In this document: positions 18,795 through 29,800 of the stretch, one piece after another
Layout of the letters: each line of letters begins with the position of its first letter
How positions within the stretch are numbered: the first letter of the stretch is position 1
Source: Phycisphaerales bacterium
Lineage (GTDB): Bacteria > Planctomycetota > Phycisphaerae > Tepidisphaerales > Tepidisphaeraceae
Direction of reading: 5' to 3'
Length of the DNA: 40,050 nt
NCBI GenBank assembly: GCA_028291615.1
Contig: JAQGHM010000147.1
Span: forward strand, 1-40,050
Notes under the pieces: generated by a model
What the model was told of the DNA's origin: nothing
Databases searched by the model: none
Seen by the model: the letters and a program-made list of their open reading frames with translations, nothing else
Position numbers and translations under genes: made by a program

Positions 18795-19520
18795 TCACAT
18801 CGGCGCCCTCTCCCCCAATGCGCGCTGCAGCGGACACGCGGCAGGATCAACGACTCGGCCGGCGCGGTAGGCGCCCAGCAGCGCCTTGGAACGCCCGGCC
18901 AACAGTCGGCGGATTTCTCGCCGCTTTCCCTTTACGCGCGGGATGGCCATGGTGTCGTAGGCGGTGGTCTTGTGCCGCATCCAGGCGATGACCGCGGCCT
19001 CGGCGCGCTGCTCGACGGGGATGCGCTCGGTGCGTGCGACCGTGCCGCTGCCGACCGGTGTCGCGTGGTCGGCGACTGCCTTCGCCAGCTCATCTGCGAG
19101 GCGCGCATGCTGCGGGTGGAAGGCGAGGTAGCTCAGCACGGCATGGTGAAACTCGGCGACGTAATCGGCCTGCTCGACTTCGCGCCGCCGCGCGTCGGCC
19201 TCGCGCCGGCTGGCGTATTGCGGCGTCGCGCGTTCCGCGGCTAGGGCAGCCCGCGCCGCCTCGACGTTGGCGCCCAGCGCCCAGACGCCCTGCGAGAACG
19301 TCTTGCGGCCGCGCTTTTCCTGGACGGTCCACGTCGGCCCCGCGGCTTTGATCCGTCGCGTGAGGCCTGGGTCGCCGGGTGGAACCAGAACCCAATCCGC
19401 CGGCGCATGCAGGATCTGCCCGTCGGCGGTGCGGACGGCGCGGGGGCTGGGCCCGGGAGAAACAACTTGAGTTTGTGGCGGAATGGGGCGCGGCGTCTTT
19501 GAGGATCTGTCCCGCGTCAT
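18795..19520 (-). CDS. DUF2293-family protein
   Basis: The 241-residue protein is cytoplasmic by its lack of signal or membrane segments and is rich in Arg and Ala. Its C-terminal part carries the DUF2293 pattern: AVIAWMRHKTTAYDTM followed by RVKGKRREIRRLLAGRS. The N-terminal half includes a short beta-rich segment (ADWVLVPPGDPGLTRRI). DUF2293 has no established function; the basic, compact form could suit nucleic-acid binding (inference). The ATG overlaps the stop of the upstream DUF1080 gene by 4 bp (ATGA), so the two are translated together, an odd pairing of a secreted and a cytoplasmic protein. Confidence 0.85.
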   Translation of the reverse strand: MTRDRSSKTPRPIPPQTQVVSPGPSPRAVRTADGQILHAPADWVLVPPGDPGLTRRIKAAGPTWTVQEKRGRKTFSQGVWALGANVEAARAALAAERATPQYASRREADARRREVEQADYVAEFHHAVLSYLAFHPQHARLADELAKAVADHATPVGSGTVARTERIPVEQRAEAAVIAWMRHKTTAYDTMAIPRVKGKRREIRRLLAGRSKALLGAYRAGRVVDPAACPLQRALGERAPM

Positions 19521-20110
19521 TTCGATTCGGTGAGCCGGAGATTGCGGTATTCCATCTGGCCGCGATCGGCTTCGAGGCCGATCCCGCCGGTCGCCGGAAG
19601 TTTCAATGCGTCTTCCAGCACTTCGCCGTTGCAGGTGCAGTGCGCGACGTTTCCCTTCACGACCACGACGATCTCGTTCCACTCCTGCGGCTTGTATTGC
19701 TTGAGGGTCTTGTATGGCCCGGCGACGAGGTAATCACGCACCTGCAGTTGCGGGCCGCGCACGAACAAGCCGCTGTCGGCGTTGACCGCGGCGCGGAACT
19801 CGACGCGCAGTTCGAAGTCCTTGGGGAACTTGGCCGTGGTCCAAAGCTGCTTGATCCCCTTGCCGGGGTTGACGACGATCATGCCGTCCTTGGCGGAGAA
19901 CCGCTTGTCGTCCGACTCGGTCTTGCCGTCGAAGGTCTCGCCGGTCTTGTAGCCCCAACCGGTCAGGTCCTTGCCGTTGAACAGCTCGGTCGCTCCCGCC
20001 GGCGGGGGCGGCGCTGCCGCGGCGGGCTTGGCGTCATCGGCGGCGCCGACGTAGACCGAGAGCAGGGCCAGGGCGACGACACACAGTGCACAATTGAGTG
20101 AACGAGACAT
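19517..20110 (-). CDS. Secreted DUF1080 (3-keto-disaccharide hydrolase-type) protein
   Basis: The 197-residue protein has a signal peptide (1-23), an Ala/Pro linker and one DUF1080 domain: ELFNGKDLTGWG at the start, FELRVEFRA and DSGLFVRG in the middle, and IGLEADRGQMEYRNLRL at the end. The fold is a concanavalin/LamG-like beta sandwich. Members act on 3-keto-glucosides or bind carbohydrates, and they are very numerous in Planctomycetota and Bacteroidota. The ATG has AAGGAG at good distance. Its stop overlaps the DUF2293 start. A role in periplasmic sugar breakdown beside the esterases is likely; the exact substrate is not known. Confidence 0.9.
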   Translation of the reverse strand: MSRSLNCALCVVALALLSVYVGAADDAKPAAAAPPPPAGATELFNGKDLTGWGYKTGETFDGKTESDDKRFSAKDGMIVVNPGKGIKQLWTTAKFPKDFELRVEFRAAVNADSGLFVRGPQLQVRDYLVAGPYKTLKQYKPQEWNEIVVVVKGNVAHCTCNGEVLEDALKLPATGGIGLEADRGQMEYRNLRLTESK

Positions 20111-20201
20111 GTCGGCTCCTTGGCCTCAAGCGTTAAGTGCTGCGATGCACAAGCGCGCGTGCGACTGCAAGCGAGACTTGGGCGACTCGACGTCTCCCGC
20201 G

Positions 20202-20486
20202 CTAGCGCCATCCGCGGTGTTGCCCGGGACGTCCGCGGCCCGGCGGCGGCGTGGGGCGATTGCTCGGCGCGGACCTGGGCGACAACTTCGCTGGGGGTCG
20301 AACGTCCGACGGCGAACGCATGGGAAGCGGCGGCATGACCCCGCCCGATTGCGCCAGCCGCTTCTCCCGACCCCGCTGCCAGAGCGCGGCGAGGACCGTG
20401 TTTGCGTATGGGTTGGTTCCCTGCGGCCGGTCGAAACCCCGGGTGAACGCGTGCTGGCGACGATGTCGATTTACGGTGCTAGGCAT
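20202..20486 (-). CDS. Possible small basic protein, function unknown
   Basis: A 94-codon frame with an AAGGAC site about nine bases ahead of its ATG. The middle segment NPYANTVLAALWQRGREKRL looks like a real helix, while the C-terminal third is Pro/Arg-rich and of low complexity. It would be transcribed ahead of the DUF1080 gene. No family was recognised. Overlapping frames on the other strand have similar length, so coding status is uncertain. Confidence 0.3.
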   Translation of the reverse strand: MPSTVNRHRRQHAFTRGFDRPQGTNPYANTVLAALWQRGREKRLAQSGGVMPPLPMRSPSDVRPPAKLSPRSAPSNRPTPPPGRGRPGQHRGWR

Positions 20487-20740
20487 GAATGAGTCCTTAA
20501 TGAAGCGTTACTTGCGAGTTCGGGCAGCGCGGCGGTTGCCATCTCCCGACTAGCATTGCCCGATGTCCCGGCGTTGCTCCTCGCGCCGGTAGTATCGCCA
20601 TTTCCCTAGATTACACCAATGGCGGGATGGCATGCAACGTCTAGACGTGAAATCGTCAGGCCGATTGCAGTTATCGAGGCGTTGACATCCCTGACTTGCC
20701 CGATTCGTGTATTCGTGTAACCGGTGTTCGGCATCTGTCA
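20487..20740. other. Gene-free region with a 12-bp palindrome
   Basis: No gene is supported. At 20637-20648 the sequence ACGTCTAGACGT is a perfect 12-bp palindrome and could be a dimeric operator site for genes transcribed leftward. A TTGACA at about 20682 has no matching -10. Confidence 0.4.
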
Positions 20741-20776
20741 GAAAAAGCTCCGCCCGACCTGTGACGGTCGGGCGGA
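20741..20776 (-). terminator. Rho-independent terminator of the giant surface-protein gene
   Basis: On the minus strand an 11-bp GC-rich stem (arms 20766-20776 and 20749-20759) with a 6-base loop is followed by AGCTTTTTC. It lies 42 bp past the stop codon of the giant gene, which fixes the end of that transcript. Confidence 0.88.
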
Positions 20777-20817
20777 AACATCGGAGTTTAAGAAACGGCT
20801 ATTACGGAGTACTGCGT

Positions 20818-23800
20818 TCAGGCGGCCTTGCGGTTGCGACGGCGGGCGAGCAGCGCCAGGGCGCCGATGCCGAGGATGGACATCGTCCCGGGTTCAGGCA
20901 CGGCGGCGAACGCCTTGGCCAGATCCGCCTGGAAATCAGCCGGCGCGCCCGGAATCGGTTCGCTCGGCAGCGCGGTGTTGTAGTTCTGCGCCATCTTTGC
21001 CAGGTCGAGGAAGTCGGTGTTGCCGTCGTAGTTCACGTCGCCGGTGGACCACTGGCGGGTGCCGTCGGTGACGTTGTAGCTCTGCGCCAATCGGGCGAGG
21101 TCGAGGAAGTCCACCGCGCCGTCGAGGTTGAGGTCGCCGCTCAAGGTGTAGCGGGCGATGACCGTGTTCTTGTCGACCGCCGTACCCATGAACGTGTCGG
21201 TCGTCGCGCCATTGGCGAAGGGAAGAACGTCCGCGGCCAGGGCGTAACCGACCGCCGTCAAGCTGTTGATCGACGAGGACGTGATCCCGGTCGTCCCGTC
21301 CCACTTGCCGTCGCCCGTGGTCGGGGAGGTCGGGTTGTACCCCGCGAGGATCTGCGAGCGGACGGAGGCAAGGGTGGCTGCATCGTTGCCGGCGGCGTAA
21401 TGGACGGCGAGACCGTTGGTGGTCAGGTCGAGCGTGCCGCCGGTCAGGGAGAGTTGGCTGGTCGCCTGGGTGCCATCGCCGACGGTCAGGGCAATCTTCG
21501 TCGCATTGACGACGCGGGCCTTGCCCGCCGTGACCGTCAGAGCCTTGACCGTCTGCGCCGCGGCGGCGTCGAAGGTGGCGGTGGCATCCGAAACGGTAAC
21601 ACCACTGCTGGCGGCGATCGATCCGCTAACGCTGAGCACGCCGCCACTGACGATGGTGGCCGCGGTATAGGTGTTGTTACCGGCGATGTTGAGCGTGCCG
21701 GCGGTGGTCTTGGTCAGGCCGGTAGCGCCCGCGTTGATCTCGCCGACGTTCTTCAGCGTGCCGGCGGCGAAGGTGAGGGTGTCGATCGGGGTGACAGCGC
21801 CGATCGTGTGGCCGGTCATGTCCAGCGTGCCGCCGTTGAGGTTCACGCTGGTCGTCGTGGCGCCACCGCCGTCAAGGATGTTGGCGTTGGTCGTCAGCGT
21901 GCCGCCGGTGATGTTGAGGTTGCCGACTGCGGTGCCCGCAGTGGCCTGGGAGGCAAGGGTAAAGGTCGAGCCGGTCACGGTGAGCGAGCCACCGGTGAGG
22001 TTGATGTTGGTGGTGGCGACGCCGGTGCCGGTGGCGGTCTTGGGGGAGGCGACGATTGTGCCCGTGGTGAACGAGCCGCCGGAGACATTGAGGCTGCCCG
22101 TGACGCTGCCGGACGATGTGATCGCGTTGTTGGCGATGGTGGTCGCGCCGCTGACGGTGAACGCACCGCCGCCGACGTTCAACGCCGCGGTGTTGGTCGC
22201 CGTTCCCGTGCCTGCGGTTGCGCCGTTGATGCGACTGCCGAGGTTCAGAGCGTTGGCGGTAAACGTTCCGGCGTCCATTGAGATGATGCCGCTGGCGGTA
22301 CCGGCGAAGCCGCTGTTATTGGTGAGGCCGACGGTGACGTTGTTGGCGGCGACGGTCGCGAGATGGCCGCGGAGATCGAGCGTGCCGGTGATAACGCCGG
22401 CGGTGCCGGTGCCGAACTGCGAGCCGACGTTAATGTCAGCGCCGGCGGTTCCGGCCTTATTGCCGATGGTGACGGTGCCGGGCGACCCGGCCGTCTGCGA
22501 GGCGAACTTCACCGTACCATCGACCTTGGAGAAGCCGATGTTGATCGTGTCGGCGTTGATGACGTTGGTTCCGGTTCCCAGCGTGAGCAAGCCGGCCCCG
22601 CCGTTGAGGCCGTTGGAGTGGCCGACGGACAAGGTCGTGGACGCGATCGTGTTGGCGGTGTTGGAGAGGAAGAGCGTGCCGGCATCATTCTGGCCGAAGC
22701 CGACGCGGACCTCGCTAATCGGCGAGGCGAGCGTGCCGAGGCTGACGTTGGCGAGGTCGGTCAGGTTGAGGGTGTTGATCGTGGACGTACCGAGTTGCAG
22801 CGATGATCCGACGCCCACGGAGACGATCGAGGCCGGTCCGCTGACCAGAAGCGATCCACCGCCTGAGACGGTCAGGCTGTTGGTGGGGTTCTGCGTCGCG
22901 ACGGTGACCACGTAGCCGATATTGATATTGCCATTGACCGTCAGGGTCTTGCCGGGGGCGATGGTGAGCACGTTGGGGACGGCGGTGTCGGTCTGGAGAC
23001 CCAGGCCGCCGATGACCTGGTTGGTGTTATTGAGGTCGAGGATGCCCGCCGTCGAGGCAGCGCCGATTCCGGCGTTGCCCAGGATGATCGTGGAGAGGCG
23101 GGAAAAGACGTTATCCGCGCCGGCGGTCAGAGTTCCGGTCTTGAGCGTCGTGGTCCCGGTGTGATTGTTGAAGCCGGTCAGGGTGATCGTGCCCAGGCCG
23201 ACTTCCTGGAGGTTGAGGGCCTGAGTGCCGTTCGTGAAGCTGCCCGCAAATGTGGTGTTGACGTTAGTGGTGACGTCGGTGGCCGAGGTGCCGCCGAGGA
23301 TCAACGTTTGAGCCGCCGCGCCGGAGTTGGTGATGAGACCCGAACCGGCGATTTGCTGGCTGATCTGGCCAAAGTTATTGAGGTCGTAAACTCCGCCGGC
23401 GTTGACGGTCAGGAGCGTGGTGTTCGGAATCGCATTGGCGACGCCGTTCTTGAGGACACCGCCGGCGACGGTCAGCGAGTTGCCGTAGTTGTTGGCGGGA
23501 TTGGAAAGGACAAGGATGCCGGGGCCGGTCTTGGTCAAGCCGTCGGTGGCGGTAATCAGGCCGCTGATCGTGTCGGTCACGATCGGGGAAGCGACGCTGA
23601 TCGAGTGGTTGCCTGCGCCGAAGGTGACTGCGCCGCTGAGGGTGAGGTTGTTGATCGCGACCGTGCCGCCGAAGGCGAGGTTGTTGGCGACGCTGACCGG
23701 GTTGCCGATCGTCTGGGCGGTGGTGCCGGACAGGATGGTGGCGCCGTCGGCGACCGTTAGCGTGCCCGTGCCGATCGGGCCGTTGACGATCGTCGGAACC

Positions 23801-26800
23801 GTACCAACGGTGCTCGACCCGAAGATGAGCGATCCCTGGTTGAGGTTGAAGCCGTTGGTGAAGGTGCTGCCAGTGACGGTGATTGCCGTCGGAGCCGTGG
23901 CGCCGGTCACGATTGAGATCGTGAAGGTCGTGGGGGAATTGATCGCGGTGATCGTCGCACCGGCCGGGACGTTGGTGCCGGTGACCGACTGGCCGACGGT
24001 GAGACCCGACGTGCCGGTCGCGAGGGTCATCAGGGCGGATCCGGGGGTATTGACAACCGTGAGGCCGATCGAAGGGGCCAGGATGACCGATCCAGCGCCG
24101 GTCTTGTTGATCGCGCCGCCGACACTGGTGATTGGGGCGGAGATGATCAGGTCGTCGGGGGAAAGCCCGGAGGTGTTGATGACCGGGGCGGCGTTGCTGA
24201 GGACGAGGGAGAGGCCGGAAATCGTGGGCGTATGACCGAGTTCGTTGTTGACCGACGTGATCGCATTGGCGGAGGAGAGGATGAGGTTGGCGCCGGTGCC
24301 GGCAGCGCCAACGCCGATGGCCGTGGTTTCAACGCCGCCGCTGGTGCCGTTGCTGTTGAACGTGAGGCTGTTCAGCGTGTTGGTGCCGACGAGCGTCAGG
24401 GTACCGCCCGAAGTCCAGCTAACGTTGCTGGTGGGAGCGATCTGCCCCTGGTTGGTGACCATGGTGACGCCCGCATTTCCGATCGTCAGATCCCCGGGGA
24501 TCACGATCGAACCGGGGAGGCCGTTGAGGCTCATCGCCCCGAAGATGCTGCTGCCGCCGTTGTTGATCGTTGCGCCGGTGTAGGTATTGGAGGGCGCGCC
24601 CAGGGTGATGGTGGCGGCCGAACCGGTCAGAATCGCTGGCTGGGAAAGGACGAGGCTCGTGCCGGAGACGCTGACGACGGTGGTGCCGCCGGGGATGTTG
24701 GGGCCGCCGACGGCCATGCCGGGAACGATTCCGGCGGGGGCTGCCGTGCCCAGGGTGACCGAGTTGCTGCCCGCGGTGGTCGTGGAGGCGGCGATGGCGG
24801 GCGGGGAGAAGGTCACCGCGACGTTGGTGCCCGCCGTCGTGCCGCCGGTGGCGGCCGAGAGGGTGATCACGTTGCCGGCGATGCTGGTGATGGTGGACCC
24901 GGCGGTGATGTTCGTGCCGCTCACGCCCATGCCGACGAAGAGCCCCTGGGCATTGGTAACCGTAATGGTGGTGCTGGTAAGCGGGACACTGGCGACGAAA
25001 TCGACGACTTGCGGGGCGAGGGTCAGCGTGCCGGTGCCCGAGCGTGCCAAAGTGACGGCGCTGGCGCCGTTGTTGACGATCTGGCTGTTAATGGTGGTCG
25101 TGCTGCCGTTGATGAAGGCATAGAGCGTGGCGGGCACCGCGGCGCCGCCGCCGGCGGTGAGTTGGCCGCCGTTGATGGTGACGTTGGTGTTGTTAGAGAG
25201 GAGACCGCCGGTGCCGATGTTGAGGACCTGGGTCGCGTCGCTCAGCGTGGCATTGAAGGCGCCACTGAAGCGGAGGGAGTTGATCGTGCGGGAGGTGACG
25301 CCGAGGACGGTCGCGCCGACGGTGATGTTGTCGGTGGCGACGCCGGCGGTGAGTGCGTTGCCGGAGTAGCCCGCAGCGCCATTGACGCCGACTGCGACGA
25401 CACCGGCGGCATTGGTGTAGCTGGCGAAGTCAGTGCCATTTACGGTTGCCCAGCCGGCGATGATGCCGTTGGTCAGGCCGGTCGCGGAATAGTTCTGGCC
25501 GTTCACCTGGGTAAGGAACACGTGCGGGTTTGCGCCGGTCTGTCCGACGACGACGGTGTTGTTGGGGAAGTTGATCGTCGCATTGTTCTGCTGGACGAGG
25601 TTGCCCACGTTAAGCGTGTAGGAACCGGTCTGGTTGTTGTTGTTGTACTGCGAGAGGCTGATCTGGTTAAAGCCCTGGGCGAGCGTGACAGCGCCGATGT
25701 TCTGCGATTCGATCGCCTGGCGGGCGGCGACGGCGAACGTGCCGCCAAAAAGGTTGATGGGCACGGTGCTGGAGATGCGGGTCGTGCTGTCGCTGATGCC
25801 GGTGTTATCGATGAGCAGCGCACCGTAGCTGATGTTGATGGCGCTGGTGCCGGTGAGCGCGCCCGAATCACGCAGGACAAGCGAACCAGCGGACTGGATG
25901 TTGGTCGAACCGGTGTAGCCGCTCGGGGCGGTCAGGACGAGGTTGCCACCCGCGCCGTTGCCGAAGCCCTGCTTGTAGAGGGAGATCGCGCCGTTGATCG
26001 AACCGGCGAAGGTGGTGTTGATCCCCTGGCCAGCGACGGTGATCAGGTTGGCCGGGGCCGTGCTGGTGATGATGCCGGCCTGGCCGGGGAGCGTGTTCGC
26101 GCTGGAGATGCGTTCGACCATCTGGCTGTTGCCGTTGAGGTCGAGCGTGCCGGCATTGACGAACAGGCTCTGAAGCGTCGGAACGGTGGAAGTGGGCTGG
26201 ACGAGAAGGGTGTTGGCCCCGCCGTTCAATACCACTTTGCCGCCGTTGATGGTCAGGCCGTTGGCGCCGTTCGCGCCGGTGAAGAACTGGGGGGCGTTGA
26301 GCGACAGCGTGCCGTCGTCGGCCTTGACGATGCCGTTGGTCGTATTGGTGATCGAGCTGTTGAGGTTGAGCGTGGTGGCGGCGCCGACGACGTGAATGTC
26401 CATCGTGTTGCCGCCGCCCGAGGTGATCGAGCCGACGTTGATTCCGGTGTTGCCGGCGAAGGCGAGCACGCCCGCGCCGCCAAGGGTGAGGGTCTGCAGT
26501 CCGCCGCCCGAACCGTAGTTTCCGCCCGCAGCGCCAAAGCCGTTGGTCAGGCCGCCGCCGTTGAAGAGGGTCAGCGTGTTGAGGGCGACGTTCGACGTCA
26601 GCGTCTGCTGCGCGCTGGTGCTGCTGAGGCCGACGTTGAACGCGGTACCGGCGGCGACGGCTGCGGCCAGGCCCGCCGTGGTGGTCTGATATTCGTTAGC
26701 GGCCAGCGGGCGCAGGCCGTTTGTCGCGTCCCTGAAGACGAACCCGGTCGTGCCGCTGACGGTGTCGGTCGCGATGATGTCGGGACGGACGGCCATGAGC

Positions 26801-29800
26801 GTGGTGCCGGCGAGGCCGGCGCCCTGCGTGCCGGGCGTCGCGTAGGTGCCGCTGACGGTGACGTTGGAATTGTTGGCGGTGCCGGGGGCGGCGATGCCGA
26901 GGTTGTCGCCCTTGATGAGCAGGCTGGATTGCCCGTTCTGGTTGGCGACGTTGACCAGCGCCAGCGTGACGCCGGACGTGCCGGCGGAGGCGAGCGAGAT
27001 GGTGCCGCTAGTGGTGACGTTCAACTGACCGATCCCTTCGGTGATCGCCGTGCCGTTGTTACCCAGGAGGTTCAGCGAGCCGCCGACCATGTTGAGGGTG
27101 CGGCCGGTCGTCAGCGTCGTGACGGTCGGCGAGGGTTGGAGGAACTGGCCACCGAGGCGGTTGTTCAGCGGGTTGGTCGTGTTGTCGAGCGTGAGCGTGC
27201 CGCCGGTGGCGAGCAGGTCGGTGCCGAAGCCAAGCTTGGCGGTCGTGCCGTTGAGGGCGACGGTTCCCTGGCCGACGGTCAGCGTGCCCAGGTTGGGGCT
27301 GTTGCCCGTGCCGGTGTTGTCAGCGGTGAAGGTGAGGGTACCTGTGCCAATCTTGGTGACGCTGAGCAAGCCCTGGACAAGTGGGTTGGTCATCGTGCCG
27401 GCGAACGTGCTGTCGGTGTTATCCGAACCGACGTTGAGCGTGGCGGCGGTGACCGAGGTGTTGGTGATCGTGCCAGCGCCGGTGAGCGACCCGATCAAGC
27501 CGCTGTTGCCGCGGAGGTCGAGCGTCGCGCCGCTGGCGAGGTTGACCTGCGAGTTGGCGACCGAGGCGAAGGTTGCCGCGCCGCCCGTGGTCGCAGCCGC
27601 GGGACCGAAGGCGAGCGTGGTGCCGTTGGTAACGCTGATGCCGTTGGTGAAGAGGCTCTGGCCGTTGATGGAGATGACGCCGCCGCCGGTCAGGGTAAGC
27701 GGCGCGGTCGGAGCAGTGAGCGTAATTGCCGAGCCGAGGTTGAGGCCGACCTGGAGCGGATTGATCGGGTTGGCCGCGACGCTGATCGTCGGCGAGGCAT
27801 TGCTGAGGGTCAGGAAGCCGTTGAGCTGCGGCACGATGAAGCTGTCGGTGTTGGCAGTCTCGGTGATGGCGCCGCTGACGGTCAGCGCGCCGATGCCGGT
27901 CAGGACGGTGCCGCCGACGCCGCTCAGGTCGCCGCTGGTGTTGTCGAGCACGAGGTTGGCGATCGTGTTGTTGAAGCTGTTCAGGTTCAGGGTTGCGCCG
28001 CCCTTGAGTGTGACGGTCGCGCCGGCGGCGATCTGGTTGCTTTGGCTGAACGTGGTCGAGTTGTTGGTGGAGTCGGTCGCCGACACACCGCCGGTAATGA
28101 CCAGGTTGCCCGGGATGGCGGGGCCGGTGGAGGAATTCAGGGTGGTGTCGATCCCGTTCAGGTAGGTGGTGCCGACATAGGTGTTGGGGGCAGTGAGGAC
28201 GAGCGTGCCGCCACCGGCCATCTTGCCGGCGACGACGTTGAGTCCGCCGGCGACGCCGTTGTCGGTGATCACCGAGTTAACGGTCAGCGCGCCGGTACCG
28301 GAGTGGAGGAAGAGTTCGGATTGACCCGCGCCGGCGGTCAAACGGCCCGAGCCTGCGGTTGCACCGATGGTTGCCGCGATGTTGGTAAGCAGGCCGCCGG
28401 TGGTGACGGTGAGCGTGTCGGTTGGCGCGCCAAAGGTCAGCGTAGAGGCGGTGCCGAGGAAGGAAACCGTGTTCAGCGTCAGACCACCCGTCGGGAGCGT
28501 AAGTGCGGAATTGATGCGGGCGTTGACACCGGCGGGCAAGTTGGTGGCCGAGAGGGTGACGAGGTTGGGGTTGAGCGTCTGGATGCCGTTGGAGGTGTTG
28601 ACCGCGAATCCGGGCTGCTGGCTTTGCCCGAGGAACGAGTCGATCTGGTAGGCCGTGGCCCAACCGCCGATCATGCCGTTGGCCTGATTGGCGAGGTAGA
28701 CGTGGGCGTTGTCGCCGATGCCGGCCAGTGTGCCGCCGCTGAAGAACGTGACGGTGCCGCCGACGTTGTGGGTGAGCGATGGGCCGGTGCCCGTTCCGAT
28801 GGTCAGGTTCGCCCCGCCGTTGTTGGGGGTGACGGTGATCAGCGATGAGCCGGTGTTGATGTTGGCGTTGCCGATCGAGATCGCGCCCTGAACGCCGTTG
28901 CGGGCGTTGTAGCTGAACGCACCGGTGTTAAACGTGAGCGGCGCGGCGGACGGGAGACGGTTGGCGACTGCCTGGGTTCCGGTATCGGTCCAGGTGAGGG
29001 CCGCGCCGTTCAGGTTGATCGCGCTGGTGCCGGTGAGCGCACCCAGATCCTGCAGGATCGTCTGACCGCCTTGGAGGGTCGTCGCGCCGGTGTAATTGCT
29101 GGCCGATTCAAGCGTGAGAAAGAAGCCGGCCGAGCGGATGAAATTCAGGTTGCCGTTAATCGAGCCGGCGAACGTCTGACTGCCATTGAGGATCGTCTGC
29201 AAAGTGGAGGCGGTCGACGAGGTGTTGGTGATGACGCCGCCGGTGTTCGGCAGCGTGTTGGCCGAATTAATATTCGCCACCATCTGGGTGGTGCCGTTGA
29301 GATCGAGGGTGCCGCCGAGGTTGACCTGAAGTATCTGTGTGCTGGCGGTGAAGCCCTGCACGCCGGTGCTTTGGCCCGCACTGGGAGCGAAGAAGAGGGA
29401 CTGGTTTCCACCGGCGAGTTGCAGGGTGCCGCCGTTGATGGTGGTGTTACCGGTGTAAAGCTCGCGCGCGCCGAGGATGACCGTGCCGCCGTCGGCCTTG
29501 GTCAGGCCGCCGGTGGTGCCAGCGATCTGCGCCGAGATACCGAGCGCCGACGTCCCGGTGCTGTGGATGATGAGTTCAGCGTTGGCATTGGTGGTGATAA
29601 ACCCGGGGCCGGCAATAGTGTTGGGCGTTGCGGTCGAACCACTGAGGTTCAGGATGCCGCCACTGAGAAGTTGCAGCCCGCTCCCAGCGCCGACCGTTGC
29701 GCCGCCGCCATTGAGGGTCAGGGAGTTGATGACGTTAACGCCAGCCGTCGTGACGCCCGTGGTCGAGAGGACGTTGGCATTGGCGGTGAGGGCGTTGGTG

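Noticed and set aside
20682-20712. TTGACA on the plus strand as a possible -35 box
   Set aside because: No -10 box at 16-18 bases and no plus-strand gene downstream.
24232-28848. Open frame of 1,538 codons on the plus strand
   Set aside because: It is antisense to the giant protein. Its composition (Gly/Asp/Arg/Glu/Val-rich) is the mirror of the GC-rich Gly/Thr/Asn codons, and it has no domains or signal.
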